The notes: a model not told the origin generated them from the letters alone. Numbered from the stretch's first letter, positions 16,130 to 24,915 are shown. The stretch is DNA of 64,000 bases from Micromonospora echinaurantiaca (GCF_900090235.1 NZ_LT607750.1:4393001-4457000), one strand, 5' to 3'. A program made the numbers and translations.

Positions 16130-18724
16130 TCAGCCGACGTGCGTGTCGAGATACGACAGCGCCTGGTTGGCGGTCAGCCCGGACAGCGCCGGGAAGTTCG
16201 CCTTGCCGAGTTCGGTCTCGATGACCGACGCCAGTTCGCCGCCACCGGCCGCCCGGTCGGCGGCCGCGTAGTCGCGCAGCAGCGTCTCCAGCTCGGTGAG
16301 CATCGCCGCCGTCACCACCGTGCCGTCACCGTCCGGGGTGCCGACGGTCTGCAGCACCGGTTGCAGCGTCTGCATCGCGTGGGCGGTGCGCCGGCGCAGG
16401 TCGTCGTCGGCGGTCATCAGCGCGATCGCCCGGTCGCCGCCGTCGGCGTAGATGACCTCGTAGTGCCGCAGGGCCGGGGTGCGCCCGTCGGCGAACAGGT
16501 CCCGCACGTGCAGCAGCGCGCCGAGCACCGCGTCCACGCCCGGGCCCTGCGGTTCGAGGCCCTCCGGGCCCACCCCGGTCAGCGAGGTGTCGGCGATGCA
16601 CAGGCAGTCCTGCCGATCCTGCTCGTACACGCCGTCGACCCCGACCGCGGTCCACGCGGCAGCCGCCTCCTTGGCCTCGGTCGAGCCCTTGCCGTACAGC
16701 TTGTTGGCCGACTCGATGAAGCCGACCCGGGAGTCGGTGAACCGGGCCCGCGGAGCCAGGTACGTGATCAGGGTGCGGTAGGCGATCCGGGCCGCCTTCT
16801 CGATGCCGATCTTCTGCGACAGCAGGTAGAACGCCTTGTTCTGGATGCCCGAGTTGGTGTGCACGCCACCCATGTCCAGGCAGCTGCGCTCGAAGTCGCG
16901 GTAGTGGCCGGGATCGCCGTAGGACGGCGGGTTGGCCATGCTGCGCAGCGCGCCGCCGGGGATGCCGGTGCCGACCAGCCAGTCGTTGCTGCCGGTGGCG
17001 AACTTCTCCACCGCCTCGGCGAAGATGTCGGAGAAGCTCTCGTTGAGCGCCCCGGACTGGTACATGTACCACAGGTCGGCGGTCTCGAAGGTGACCCCGT
17101 GGGTCAGCTCGTGCGCCACCACGTCCAGCTTGGTCATCTCCTCGCCGAACACCATGGTGTCGATGACGTCCGGGATGAACATCGCGTTACGCATCGGCCG
17201 GTCCGGGTTCTGCCGCACCCGCACCAGCGCCCGCAGCTGCCCGCCCTCGTCGTCGAAGCTGTCCCGGCCGAAGGTCTGGTGGTAGTAGTCGTAGGTGTGG
17301 CCGAGGTTGTCGTACGCCTCGTCCACGTCCTGGATGCCGCTGGGTCGATCGCCCTCCGCCCGCTTCGGGGACACCGGCACCTTGTCGTCGGAGAGCTTGT
17401 TCAGGTCGTAGATGCGCCGGTCCTTGGCGTGCGCGGTGCGCGGCAGCGCGTACACCAGCCGCCCGGTCGCCGCATCGACGAAGTACGACGTCGACACGCC
17501 CTGCCGGACGTCAGTGAGCCAGACGTGCCAGGCCAGCACGGTCGGCGTACGCCGGCCCGGATCCGCCCCGGCGGGCAGGAGGTACAGCTTCGCCGGCTCC
17601 ACCAACGACCCGTCGGGCAGGGCGCGGCGGGCGTTCGCCGTCGCGGTCTCCGCGCTGACCGCGGCGCTGACCCGGTCCACGATCAGGTCCGGCTCCAGCG
17701 AGTTGGTCAGGAACTCCACCGTGCGGCCGGTGGCGTCCAGGTGCACGCCGACCCGGGTTCCGTAGACCGGCACCCCGCCCACGTGCTGCTCGAACCACAC
17801 GTGCCGCTCGCCGGTCCGCTCGCGCTGCTCGCGCAGCGGCCGTAGCTGGGCGCTCGCGTCGGCCACCCCGAACAGGCCCGAGTTGCGCCGCAGCCAGCCC
17901 GGCACGTCCCCGCCGAGGCGGCTGGACAGGCTCAGCATCGACGGTGTCCCGCGCCACGGCTCGAACGCGGCGAGCGGTGCCTGGCCCTGCTCGGCGGTGA
18001 CCCGCGCGAGCGCGGCGGCCACTCCGGCCCGCCGGTAGCCGTTGGGCGCGGGCGTCGGGTCGCCCTCGAACGGCACCACCCGCTCGGCCGGCGGTCGCCC
18101 GGGCTGCGCCGCGGCCGGCTGCCCGACCACCACGCCCGCCGCCACCAGCACCAGGGCGAGCACCCCGGCCCGGGCCGGGGTGGCCAGCGCCGGCGTCCCG
18201 CGCCGGGGCAGCGCGGCCGCGACCAGCTGGGCGGTTCCGGCCCAGGCCAGGGCGGCCAGCCCGGCGAGCCAGGCCGGCGAGGCGAGGTGCACCAGCGGAT
18301 CCGTCGCGGTGGCCGCGCCCGCGGCGGACAGGCCCGCGATCAGGGTCGCGTAGCCGCCGGCGGCCAGCGTGGCCGCACCGGGCGACCGCGGGCGGCGGCG
18401 GGCCCGCCAGGCCAGCAACACCGCCGCGGCCAGCGGGCCGGCCACCAGCAGGGCCAGCTGGGAGCCGCTCAGCAGCATGGAGATCGGATACAACCGGCCG
18501 CCGGTGGCGCCGATGCTCCAGTCCAGCGGCGCGCCGGTGCTCGCGGCGACCGCGGCGGCCAGGCCGGTCAGGTCGCCGGCCAGGTAGGCGCCCACCGGCC
18601 CGGCCGCGCCGCCGGCCAGCGACCGCAGCACCAGCCAGCAGACGGCGACGGTCAACGCCGTGGCGAGCAGGGCGTCGCCGCCGGCGACCAGCCACGGTCG
18701 CAGGCGGCGTACGAGTACAGGCAC
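16130..18724 (-). CDS. M4 (thermolysin-like) metalloprotease with N-terminal multi-pass membrane domain
   Basis: The protein has 864 residues. Residues 10-205 contain five or six hydrophobic segments (for example ALLATALTVAVCWLVL and LALLVAGPLAAAVLLAW). Residues 215-430 resemble an FTP/PepSY-type propeptide (SLSSRLGG..., FEQHVGGVPVYGTRVGVHLD). The peptidase region holds the zinc motif HELTH (538-542), the third ligand Glu562 in NESFSDIFAE and the catalytic His622 in GGVHTNSGIQNKAFY. The usual thermolysin-family set is therefore complete. The start is GTG at 18722-18724, with GGGAGG upstream. Ordinary M4 proteases have only a signal peptide; here the protease would be tethered until cleaved. 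It diverges from a SARP-type gene. Confidence 0.92.
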   Translation of the reverse strand: MPVLVRRLRPWLVAGGDALLATALTVAVCWLVLRSLAGGAAGPVGAYLAGDLTGLAAAVAASTGAPLDWSIGATGGRLYPISMLLSGSQLALLVAGPLAAAVLLAWRARRRPRSPGAATLAAGGYATLIAGLSAAGAATATDPLVHLASPAWLAGLAALAWAGTAQLVAAALPRRGTPALATPARAGVLALVLVAAGVVVGQPAAAQPGRPPAERVVPFEGDPTPAPNGYRRAGVAAALARVTAEQGQAPLAAFEPWRGTPSMLSLSSRLGGDVPGWLRRNSGLFGVADASAQLRPLREQRERTGERHVWFEQHVGGVPVYGTRVGVHLDATGRTVEFLTNSLEPDLIVDRVSAAVSAETATANARRALPDGSLVEPAKLYLLPAGADPGRRTPTVLAWHVWLTDVRQGVSTSYFVDAATGRLVYALPRTAHAKDRRIYDLNKLSDDKVPVSPKRAEGDRPSGIQDVDEAYDNLGHTYDYYHQTFGRDSFDDEGGQLRALVRVRQNPDRPMRNAMFIPDVIDTMVFGEEMTKLDVVAHELTHGVTFETADLWYMYQSGALNESFSDIFAEAVEKFATGSNDWLVGTGIPGGALRSMANPPSYGDPGHYRDFERSCLDMGGVHTNSGIQNKAFYLLSQKIGIEKAARIAYRTLITYLAPRARFTDSRVGFIESANKLYGKGSTEAKEAAAAWTAVGVDGVYEQDRQDCLCIADTSLTGVGPEGLEPQGPGVDAVLGALLHVRDLFADGRTPALRHYEVIYADGGDRAIALMTADDDLRRRTAHAMQTLQPVLQTVGTPDGDGTVVTAAMLTELETLLRDYAAADRAAGGGELASVIETELGKANFPALSGLTANQALSYLDTHVG

Positions 18725-18772
18725 GATGAACCTCCCAGTGGACGCGATGGGCGGGTGACGTAGCTCCCCGGA

Positions 18773-18795
18773 CGGATCGATCCTCGTGAGATCCG
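18773..18795. promoter_or_regulatory. Inverted repeat upstream of the M4 protease
   Basis: CGGATC and GATCCG are separated by 11 bp, about 50 bp upstream of the M4 protease start within the 160-bp divergent region. This could be an operator for the protease. It is short, so chance occurrence is possible. Confidence 0.3.
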
Positions 18796-18822
18796 ATCGC
18801 GCGAAGGATCATCCCGGCCGGT

Positions 18823-18850
18823 TGCAGAAAGCCTGCAGACGGCTTGCCGC
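18823..18850 (+). promoter_or_regulatory. Candidate SARP operator: TGCAGA repeats at 11-bp spacing
   Basis: TGCAGA occurs at 18823 and 18834, and a partial copy TGCCGC at 18845, each 11 bp apart. They lie 35-62 bp upstream of the GTG of the SARP-type gene and in the region shared with the M4 protease. Autoregulation or control of the proteases is inferred. Confidence 0.45.
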
Positions 18851-18884
18851 GCGGCGGCCATAATGGACGACCGGAGGTGACCAG

Positions 18885-21704
18885 GTGGAGTTCCGCGTCC
18901 TCGGTGCGGTCGAGGCGTACGCCGCCGGCACGTCGATCGATCTCGGCTCCCGCCAGCAGCGCCTGGTGCTCGGACTGCTCCTGCTGGAACCCGGCCGCCC
19001 GGTGACGGTGGACCGGCTCGTCGAGCTCGTCTGGGGGTCCGACCCGCCGGCTTCCGCCCGGGGCACGCTCCAGGCGCTCGTCTCCCGGCTGCGCGCCTGC
19101 CTGCGCCGCGCCCGCGACGCGACCGGCGCCGACCCGCCGGACAGCCACGAGATCCTGCGCACGGGCGGCGGCTATCTGCTCCGGGTGGATCCGGGCGAAG
19201 TCGACGTGCACCGCTTCACCGACCTGGTCACCCGCGCGCGGCAGGCCGACGACGCACCCGCGGTCGAGCTGTTCGACCTGGCGCTCCAGCTGTGGCGGGG
19301 CGACCCGCTGGCCGACGTGGCCCCGACGGACGTGCGCGACCGCCTCTGCGCCGGCCTGCGCGAGGTGATGTGGACGGCGGTGGAGGACCGGCTCGAGGCA
19401 CGGATCCGGCTGGGCCGGTCCCGGGAGGCGCTGGACGAGCTGACCAAACTGGTCGCCGAACATCCCTTCCGGCAGCGGCTGGCCGGTCAGCTCATGCTGG
19501 TCCTGCACCGGGAGGGGCGCACCGACGAGGCCCTGCGGACCTACCGCGACCTGCGGGCCCGGCTGGTCGCCGAGTTCGGCCTCGACCCCACACCGGAACT
19601 GCGGCAGCTGGAAGCCGCGATCCTGCGGGCCGACCCCACGCTGGAGGTCCCACCGGGCCGGCCGACCGGCAGCCGGCCGCGCGGCAGCCGCGCCGATCCA
19701 CCCGTACGACCGGCCGAGCTGCCACCCGCCCACGGCGTGTTCGTCGGCCGGCACGCCGAACTCGCCACCCTCGACGGCCAGCTGGACGCCGCCCGGTGCG
19801 GCGACGGAGCCGGCGTCGTCGTCATCGACGGCATGGGCGGAATCGGCAAGACCGCCCTCGCCCTGCACTGGGGCCACCTGCACCGGCGCGACTTCCCGGA
19901 CGGCCAGGTCTACCTGGACCTGCGCGGGTTCAGCCCCGGTGACACCCCGATGCGGCCGGCGGAGGCGCTGCCCCGGCTCCTGCTCTCGCTCGGCGTGCCA
20001 CCGGCGGACATCCCGCCCACGGTCGACGCCCAGAGTGGGCGGATGCGCAGCCTGACCGACGGCCGCCGGCTGCTGCTCGTGCTGGACAACGCCTACGACG
20101 CCAGCCAGGTCCGACCGCTGCTGCCGGGGAACCTGGCCGGTCTGGTCGTGGTGACCAGCCGCCGCCGGCTGACCGGGCTCGTGGTGCGCGAGCAGGCGGT
20201 GCCGCTCAGCCTGGCGCCGCTGCGGCCGACCGAGTCGGTGGACCTGGTCGCCGGATGCCTGCACCGGTCCCGACCCGACGAGCGGGAGGCGCTGGCCGAC
20301 TACTGCGGGCACGTACCGCTGGCGATCCGGATCGTCGCCGCCCGCGCGCTGGAGCTGCCCGACCGGCCGCTCGGCGACCTGCTGCGGGAGCTGCGGCGGG
20401 GACGCCGCCTCGACGCCTTCGCCGAGCCGGACGGTCCGGACGTCAACCTCCGTACCGTCTTCTCCTGGTCGTACCGCTGCCTGTCACCGCCGGCCGCCGA
20501 GCTGTTCTGGCGGCTGGCCCTGCACCCCGGCGAGAGCGTCGGCGTCCACGCCGCGGCGGCGCTCGCCGGGCTCGACCTGCCTCGGGTCCGCGAGTTGGCC
20601 GCCGAGCTGCACCGGGCCAGCCTCCTGCAGCTGCCGGCTCCCGACCGGTACCAGTTCCACGACCTGGTGGGCGCGTACGCCAGGGAGCTGGCCGAGGCAC
20701 CGGAGAACGCGACCCACCGGCGGCTGGCGTTCGACCGCCTGCTGGACTGGTACCTGCGCACGGTCGACGCGGCGGGCCTGGTGCTGCAGCCGCACCGGCC
20801 GCACTTCGCGCCGCCGGCGCCGGCCCTGGTCGAGCCGGTCCGCGTCGACACCTACCAGACGGCGTTGAGCTGGTGCGAGAGCGAACGGACGAACCTGCTC
20901 CCGGTGATCCGCGCGGCGGCGTCCGGCGGGGCGTCCGGGCACGCCTGGCGGATCGCGCTGGGCGCCTCGGCGTACTGGTACATCGCCAAGCGCCGGGAGG
21001 ACTGGCGGGCGGCGACCCGCATCGGGGTGGCCGCCACCCGTGCCGACGGTGACCGGCGGGCCGAGGGAGCGCTGCTGGCCAGCCTGGCGACCGCGCTGTG
21101 CGAGAGCCGACGCTACGCCGAGGCCATCGAGCTGTACCAGGAGTCGCTGCGACTGCACGAGGCCAGCGGCGACCGGGACTGGCGGGCCACCAGCCTGAAC
21201 AGCCTGGCCGTCGCGCACGCCGAGGCGGGCCGCCCGGACGAGGCACTGGCCACGTTCGCCCTCGCCCGCGCGGAGCACCGGCTACGGGGCAACCGGCGGG
21301 GTGAGGGCGTGGCGCTGCAGAACATGGCCCAGTGCCACGTCCTGCTGGGCCAGCCCGGAGAGGCGATCGCCCGCCACGAGGAGGCGCTGACGGCGATGCG
21401 CGACGCGGGCGACCGGTACGCCGAGGCGATCTGCATCGCCAACCTCGGTGAGGCGCACGCCGAACTGGGCGATCACGACCGGGCGATCCTGCGCTTCCGC
21501 GAGGCGGTACGGCTGCACCGGTCCACCGGCAACGAACACGGCCGGGCGCGGACCCTGCTGGCGCTGGGGCGGTCGCTGGGCGAGTTGGGTGACGCCGACC
21601 GCGCCCGGTCCTGCTGGCGTCGGGCGCTCGCCGTCTTCGACGAGCTCGGCGACCCGGAGGCAGACGAGATCCGCGCGCTGCTGGGCGAGCCGGCGGGCGC
21701 CTGA
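18885..21704 (+). CDS. AfsR/SARP-type regulator (BTAD-NB-ARC-TPR)
   Basis: This 939-aa regulator is a second AfsR-like protein. It has a winged-helix DNA-binding domain (FRVLGAVEAYAAGTSIDLGS... LVELVWGSDPPASARG), a BTAD region (about 100-250, ending EFGLDPTPELRQLEAAIL), an NB-ARC ATPase with Walker A GMGGIGKTALAL (near residue 315) and Walker B RLLLVLDNAYD, and C-terminal TPRs from about residue 680 (for example AEAIELYQESLRLHEASGD and RAILRFREAVRLHRSTGNE). The start is GTG with GGAGG at good spacing. It is divergent from the M4/S8 protease genes, which makes them the most likely regulon. It is not closely similar to the 7-10 kb SARP beyond domain order. Confidence 0.93.
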   Translation: MEFRVLGAVEAYAAGTSIDLGSRQQRLVLGLLLLEPGRPVTVDRLVELVWGSDPPASARGTLQALVSRLRACLRRARDATGADPPDSHEILRTGGGYLLRVDPGEVDVHRFTDLVTRARQADDAPAVELFDLALQLWRGDPLADVAPTDVRDRLCAGLREVMWTAVEDRLEARIRLGRSREALDELTKLVAEHPFRQRLAGQLMLVLHREGRTDEALRTYRDLRARLVAEFGLDPTPELRQLEAAILRADPTLEVPPGRPTGSRPRGSRADPPVRPAELPPAHGVFVGRHAELATLDGQLDAARCGDGAGVVVIDGMGGIGKTALALHWGHLHRRDFPDGQVYLDLRGFSPGDTPMRPAEALPRLLLSLGVPPADIPPTVDAQSGRMRSLTDGRRLLLVLDNAYDASQVRPLLPGNLAGLVVVTSRRRLTGLVVREQAVPLSLAPLRPTESVDLVAGCLHRSRPDEREALADYCGHVPLAIRIVAARALELPDRPLGDLLRELRRGRRLDAFAEPDGPDVNLRTVFSWSYRCLSPPAAELFWRLALHPGESVGVHAAAALAGLDLPRVRELAAELHRASLLQLPAPDRYQFHDLVGAYARELAEAPENATHRRLAFDRLLDWYLRTVDAAGLVLQPHRPHFAPPAPALVEPVRVDTYQTALSWCESERTNLLPVIRAAASGGASGHAWRIALGASAYWYIAKRREDWRAATRIGVAATRADGDRRAEGALLASLATALCESRRYAEAIELYQESLRLHEASGDRDWRATSLNSLAVAHAEAGRPDEALATFALARAEHRLRGNRRGEGVALQNMAQCHVLLGQPGEAIARHEEALTAMRDAGDRYAEAICIANLGEAHAELGDHDRAILRFREAVRLHRSTGNEHGRARTLLALGRSLGELGDADRARSCWRRALAVFDELGDPEADEIRALLGEPAGA

Positions 21705-21767
21705 CCTGCTGCCCCGCCCCGTTGCCCTCGGCGAGGCTCCCGCGAGCGGGAAAAGTTCGGCCGGTGA

Positions 21768-21794
21768 TGTCGAGAACCCGTGGGCGGCTCCGTC
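21768..21794 (+). promoter_or_regulatory. Candidate ECF42-type promoter
   Basis: TGTCGA (21768-21773) and CGTC (21791-21794) are separated by 17 bp, upstream of the DGPF/ECF42 pair. From family knowledge, ECF42 sigma factors recognise a -35 TGTCGA with a short -10 beginning CG. The match and spacing suggest that the sigma factor transcribes its own locus. Confidence 0.5.
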
Positions 21795-21806
21795 CCCGGG
21801 GTGAAC

Positions 21807-21824
21807 GTGACCAGAATGGGTCAC
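21807..21824 (+). promoter_or_regulatory. Inverted repeat GTGACC-N6-GGTCAC
   Basis: A perfect 6-bp inverted repeat sits between the candidate promoter and the start codon at 21845, just before the RBS. It could be an operator or a small 5'-UTR hairpin. Confidence 0.4.
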
Positions 21825-21844
21825 CCGCATCGAGGAGAACCACG

Positions 21845-22252
21845 ATGGCCAAGTACCTGCTGCTCAAGCACTACCGGGGCGCTCCGGCCGCGGTCAACGA
21901 CGTGCCGATGGCCCAGTGGACGCCGGAGGAGATCTCGGCGCACGTGAGGTACATGAACGACTTCGCGGCCCGGCTGGAGAAGACCGGCGAGTTCGTCGAC
22001 AGTCAGGCGCTCGCCCCCGAGGGGACGTTCGTCCGGTACGACGGCGAGGGCCGCCCGCCGGTGACCGACGGCCCGTTCGCCGAGACCAAGGACCTCATCG
22101 CCGGCTGGATGGTGATCGACGTGGACAGCTACGAACGCGCCGTCGAGCTGGCCGGTGAGCTGTCCGCCGCCCCCGGGGCGGGTGGGAAGCCGATCCACGA
22201 GTGGCTCGAGCTGCGTCCCTTCCTGACCGCGTCGCACACCATCACGGAGTGA
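21845..22252 (+). CDS. DGPF/YCII-domain protein
   Basis: This 135-aa protein belongs to the YCII-related DGPF family. It begins MAKYLLLKHYRG and carries the name-giving segment DGPFAETKDLIAGWMVIDVDS. The fold is a small ferredoxin-like dimer with an unknown reaction. It lies 4 bp upstream of the ECF sigma factor gene, the conserved arrangement for ECF42 sigma factors, for which DGPF genes are the standard neighbours and targets. The start ATG has GAGGAG about 7 bp upstream. The frame stays open 5' of this ATG, but the extension has no similarity to the family. Confidence 0.92.
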   Translation: MAKYLLLKHYRGAPAAVNDVPMAQWTPEEISAHVRYMNDFAARLEKTGEFVDSQALAPEGTFVRYDGEGRPPVTDGPFAETKDLIAGWMVIDVDSYERAVELAGELSAAPGAGGKPIHEWLELRPFLTASHTITE

Positions 22253-22256
22253 CCTG

Positions 22257-23402
22257 ATGGACGAGGCCCTGCTCCGGAGCCTCACGCCGGCCGTGCTCGG
22301 TGTCCTCGTCCGCCGCGGAGCCGACTTCGCGGCGGCCGAGGACGCCGTGCAGGACGCGCTGATCGAGGCGGTCCGCGGCTGGCCGGCCGACCCGCCCCGC
22401 GACCCGAAGGGTTGGCTGGTCACCGTGGCCTGGCGCAAGTTCCTCGACGCGACCCGGGCCGACGCCGCCCGCCGCCGGCGGGAGGGCCTCGTCGACGAGG
22501 AGCCGGCGCCCGGGCCGGTGCCCGCGGTCGACGACACGCTCCAGCTCTATGTCCTCTGCGCCCACCCGTCGCTGACCCCGTCGTCGGCGGTGGCGCTCAC
22601 GCTGCGCGCCGTCGGCGGGCTGACCACCCGCCAGATCGCCCAGGCCTACCTGGTGCCCGAGGCGACCATGGCGCAGCGGATCAGCCGGGCCAAGCGCACC
22701 GTCTCCGGCGTACGCTTCGACGCGCCCGGCGACGTCGCCACCGTGCTGCGCGTGCTCTACCTGGTCTTCAACGAGGGCTACTCCGGCGACGTCGACCTGG
22801 CCGCCGAGGCCATCCGGCTCACCCGGCAGCTCGCGGCGGTGATCGACCACCCCGAGGTGGCGGGGCTGCTCGCCCTCATGCTGCTGCACCACGCCCGCCG
22901 CGACACCCGGACCGCGCCCGACGGCAGCCTGGTGCCGCTCGCCGAGCAGGACCGCCGCCGGTGGGACACCAGGTCGATCGCCGAGGGCGTGCAGATCCTG
23001 CAGGCGGCCCTGGCCCGCGACCGGCTGGGCGAGTTCCAGGCCCAGGCCGCCATCGCGGCACTGCACGCCGACGCGCCCACCGCCGAGGAGACCGACTGGG
23101 TGCAGATCGTCGAGTGGTACGACGAACTCCTCCGCCTGACCGACAGCCCGGTCGTCCTGCTCAACCGGGCGGTGGCCGTCGGTGAGGCGGACGGACCGCG
23201 CGCCGGGCTGGCGGCGCTCGCCGGGCTGGACGACTCCCTCCCCCGCTACGCGGCGGTGGCGGCGTACCTGCACGAACGCGACGGCGACCGGGCGACGGCG
23301 GCCCGGCTCTACGCCGAGGCGGCCCACCGGGCCGCCAACCTCGCCGAGCGCGACCACCTGACCCGCCAGGCCGCCCGGCTCAACACCCGCCGAGGTCGCT
23401 GA
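22257..23402 (+). CDS. ECF42-group RNA polymerase sigma factor with C-terminal TPR-like domain
   Basis: This 381-aa ECF sigma factor has region 2 at residues 10-75 (DFAAAEDAVQDALIEAVRGWP, then PKGWLVTVAWRKFLDATRAD) and region 4 at about 110-160 (LTTRQIAQAYLVPEATMAQRISRAKRTV). A DUF6596-like/TPR helical extension of about 200 residues follows. Unlike most ECF factors, this group has no anti-sigma gene; the C-terminal extension is needed for activity in studied members. It immediately follows the DGPF gene, and a promoter matching the ECF42 pattern lies upstream, so the pair is probably autoregulated. The inducing signal is unknown. Confidence 0.92.
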   Translation: MDEALLRSLTPAVLGVLVRRGADFAAAEDAVQDALIEAVRGWPADPPRDPKGWLVTVAWRKFLDATRADAARRRREGLVDEEPAPGPVPAVDDTLQLYVLCAHPSLTPSSAVALTLRAVGGLTTRQIAQAYLVPEATMAQRISRAKRTVSGVRFDAPGDVATVLRVLYLVFNEGYSGDVDLAAEAIRLTRQLAAVIDHPEVAGLLALMLLHHARRDTRTAPDGSLVPLAEQDRRRWDTRSIAEGVQILQAALARDRLGEFQAQAAIAALHADAPTAEETDWVQIVEWYDELLRLTDSPVVLLNRAVAVGEADGPRAGLAALAGLDDSLPRYAAVAAYLHERDGDRATAARLYAEAAHRAANLAERDHLTRQAARLNTRRGR

Positions 23403-23411
23403 CGTCGACGG

Positions 23412-23438
23412 GCGCCGGTGGTCTCGGCCCCCCGGCGC
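23412..23438. terminator. Stem-loop between convergent genes
   Basis: GCGCCGG and CCGGCGC form a 7-bp stem with a 13-nt loop between the sigma factor (plus) and the membrane protein (minus). This may be a shared, weak terminator. Confidence 0.35.
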
Positions 23439-23447
23439 GCCGCGGCG

Positions 23448-24011
23448 TCAGCCCGCCGCCGACACCTGCCGGATCGGCTGCCACAGCGGCAGCAGTGCCA
23501 CCAGCATCAACAACCCGGCCAGCGGCATGAGGTCCAGGTTCACCGGTGGCAGCAGCACCGCGACGAGCAGGACCACCGGGCTCCACCACGGCAGCCGACC
23601 CGCCCCGGCGGCCAGCGCCGCGACCACCACGATCCCGACGAAGAGGAACAGTGGCCCGACGTCGTAGATCGCGGGTCGCACCCCGGGCAGGCCGGCGAAG
23701 TCCTGCTGCAGGCTCCGCAGCTCTTCCTTGTCGGCGGCCATGACCGCGAGCACGATGTCCGCTCCGAACTGGACCACGGAGGCCGCCAGCCCGAACAACG
23801 TCGCGCCGACCGCCACCTCGCGGACCGTTCCGGCAGGCACCAGCGTCCGCAACCCCAGGACCAGCGGCACGAACAGCAGGAAGCCGGCCAGGCCGAGGAG
23901 GTGGGCGAGTTGCCAGTCGAATCCCGGCCCGTACACGTCGTCGAGCCTGCCGATGGTACGGGCCACGCCGTAGCCGCTCAGTGCGAGCGACCCTGACCGT
24001 CCTGGAGTCAC
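23448..24011 (-). CDS. Hypothetical multi-pass membrane protein
   Basis: This 187-aa protein has about five hydrophobic segments (FDWQLAHLLGLAGFLLFVPLVLGL, VAVGATLFGLAASVVQFGADIVLAV, YDVGPLFLFVGIVVVAALAAG, WSPVVLLVAVLLPP and LAGLLMLVALLPLW). I do not recognise a family with confidence. The first 20 residues are weakly hydrophobic and the true start may be slightly downstream. It lies 42 bp downstream of the alpha/beta hydrolase on the same strand and may be co-transcribed with it. Confidence 0.7.
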   Translation of the reverse strand: MTPGRSGSLALSGYGVARTIGRLDDVYGPGFDWQLAHLLGLAGFLLFVPLVLGLRTLVPAGTVREVAVGATLFGLAASVVQFGADIVLAVMAADKEELRSLQQDFAGLPGVRPAIYDVGPLFLFVGIVVVAALAAGAGRLPWWSPVVLLVAVLLPPVNLDLMPLAGLLMLVALLPLWQPIRQVSAAG

Positions 24012-24053
24012 CAGCTCGTCATGCCCGCCGCGGTGGGCGGCGGTGGAGTCGCG

Positions 24054-24881
24054 TCACGTCGTCGCGGTCCGCGTGGTGAGCCAGTGGCTCAGCGTCGTGG
24101 CCAGCTGCACCGGCTGGTCGAGCTGGACCAGGTGACCCGCCGCCTCGATCACCTTGAGCTGCGCGCCGGGGATGAGTTCGGCCAGTCGGTGCGCGCGGTC
24201 GACCGGGATCCACGTGTCGTCGCTGCCCCAGACGACCAGAACCGGCAGGTCGATACGCGGATAGAGCTGCTGGATGTCGTCCGTGTAGGACTGATCCGCC
24301 TGGGCGATCTGCCGGTAGAACGCGGCCTGCCCCTCGGCGTCCAGCCACGGCGCGACGAGCGCCCGCAGCTGGCTCGGCGCCAGGCCGACGTGACTGGCAC
24401 CGGTGATGTAGGCCCGGAGCGCTCCTTCGTGCACCGCACTCGGCAACGCGCTGAACACCTCGGCGTTGTCCCGCACGAGCCGGAAGAAGTCCGACCCCCA
24501 CGGAGCCAGCGCCACCACGTCGACCAGCGCCAACGACGCGTACCGGCAGCCGTGCAGGAGATGGGCCCGCAACGCGACGGCGCCGCCGTAGTCGTGGGCG
24601 ACGACGTGTGGAGCCGCCAAACCCCAGTGCGCCACCAGGTCAGCGAGCAACTCGCCCTGGACGTCCAACGACACCCGGTGCTCCGCCGACTTCGAGGACT
24701 GCCCGTAACCGGGCATGTCCCACAGGTGGACCGTGAACCGATCGCTCAGCGCCTCGGCGTAGGGGCGCCACAGCTGCGAGGACCACGGGGTCCCGTGGCA
24801 GAAGACGACGTCCGGGCCGGAGCCGGTCCGGCTCCAGCGAACCTCGCGTCCACGCCACTCGAACTTCTCGGTCAGCGTCAT
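24054..24881 (-). CDS. Alpha/beta hydrolase with aspartate nucleophile (epoxide hydrolase / haloalkane dehalogenase-like)
   Basis: This 275-aa alpha/beta hydrolase has an oxyanion segment FCHGTPWSS near residue 30 and a nucleophile elbow VVAHDYGGAVAL. The residue in the elbow is Asp97 rather than the usual Ser, as in epoxide hydrolases and haloalkane dehalogenases. The acid is probably in VVWGSDDTWIP, and the base is His in AAGHLVQLDQP. The cap region (about 130-200) contains WGSDFFRLVRDN. An ATG 14 codons upstream would overlap the divergent AlkD gene; I prefer the ATG at 24879-24881. The actual substrate cannot be deduced. Confidence 0.87.
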   Translation of the reverse strand: MTLTEKFEWRGREVRWSRTGSGPDVVFCHGTPWSSQLWRPYAEALSDRFTVHLWDMPGYGQSSKSAEHRVSLDVQGELLADLVAHWGLAAPHVVAHDYGGAVALRAHLLHGCRYASLALVDVVALAPWGSDFFRLVRDNAEVFSALPSAVHEGALRAYITGASHVGLAPSQLRALVAPWLDAEGQAAFYRQIAQADQSYTDDIQQLYPRIDLPVLVVWGSDDTWIPVDRAHRLAELIPGAQLKVIEAAGHLVQLDQPVQLATTLSHWLTTRTATT

Positions 24882-24915
24882 CCACCCAGCCTGCCAGGCG
24901 GTAGGTTTCCCGGTC

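Noticed and set aside
15146..17845. Long plus-strand frame across the S8 and M4 genes
   Set aside because: It runs antisense to two proteases with complete active sites and has no RBS or domain signal.
17511..20312. Minus-strand frame across the protease/SARP divergent region
   Set aside because: It spans a divergent promoter and is antisense to the SARP gene; its translation is compositional noise.
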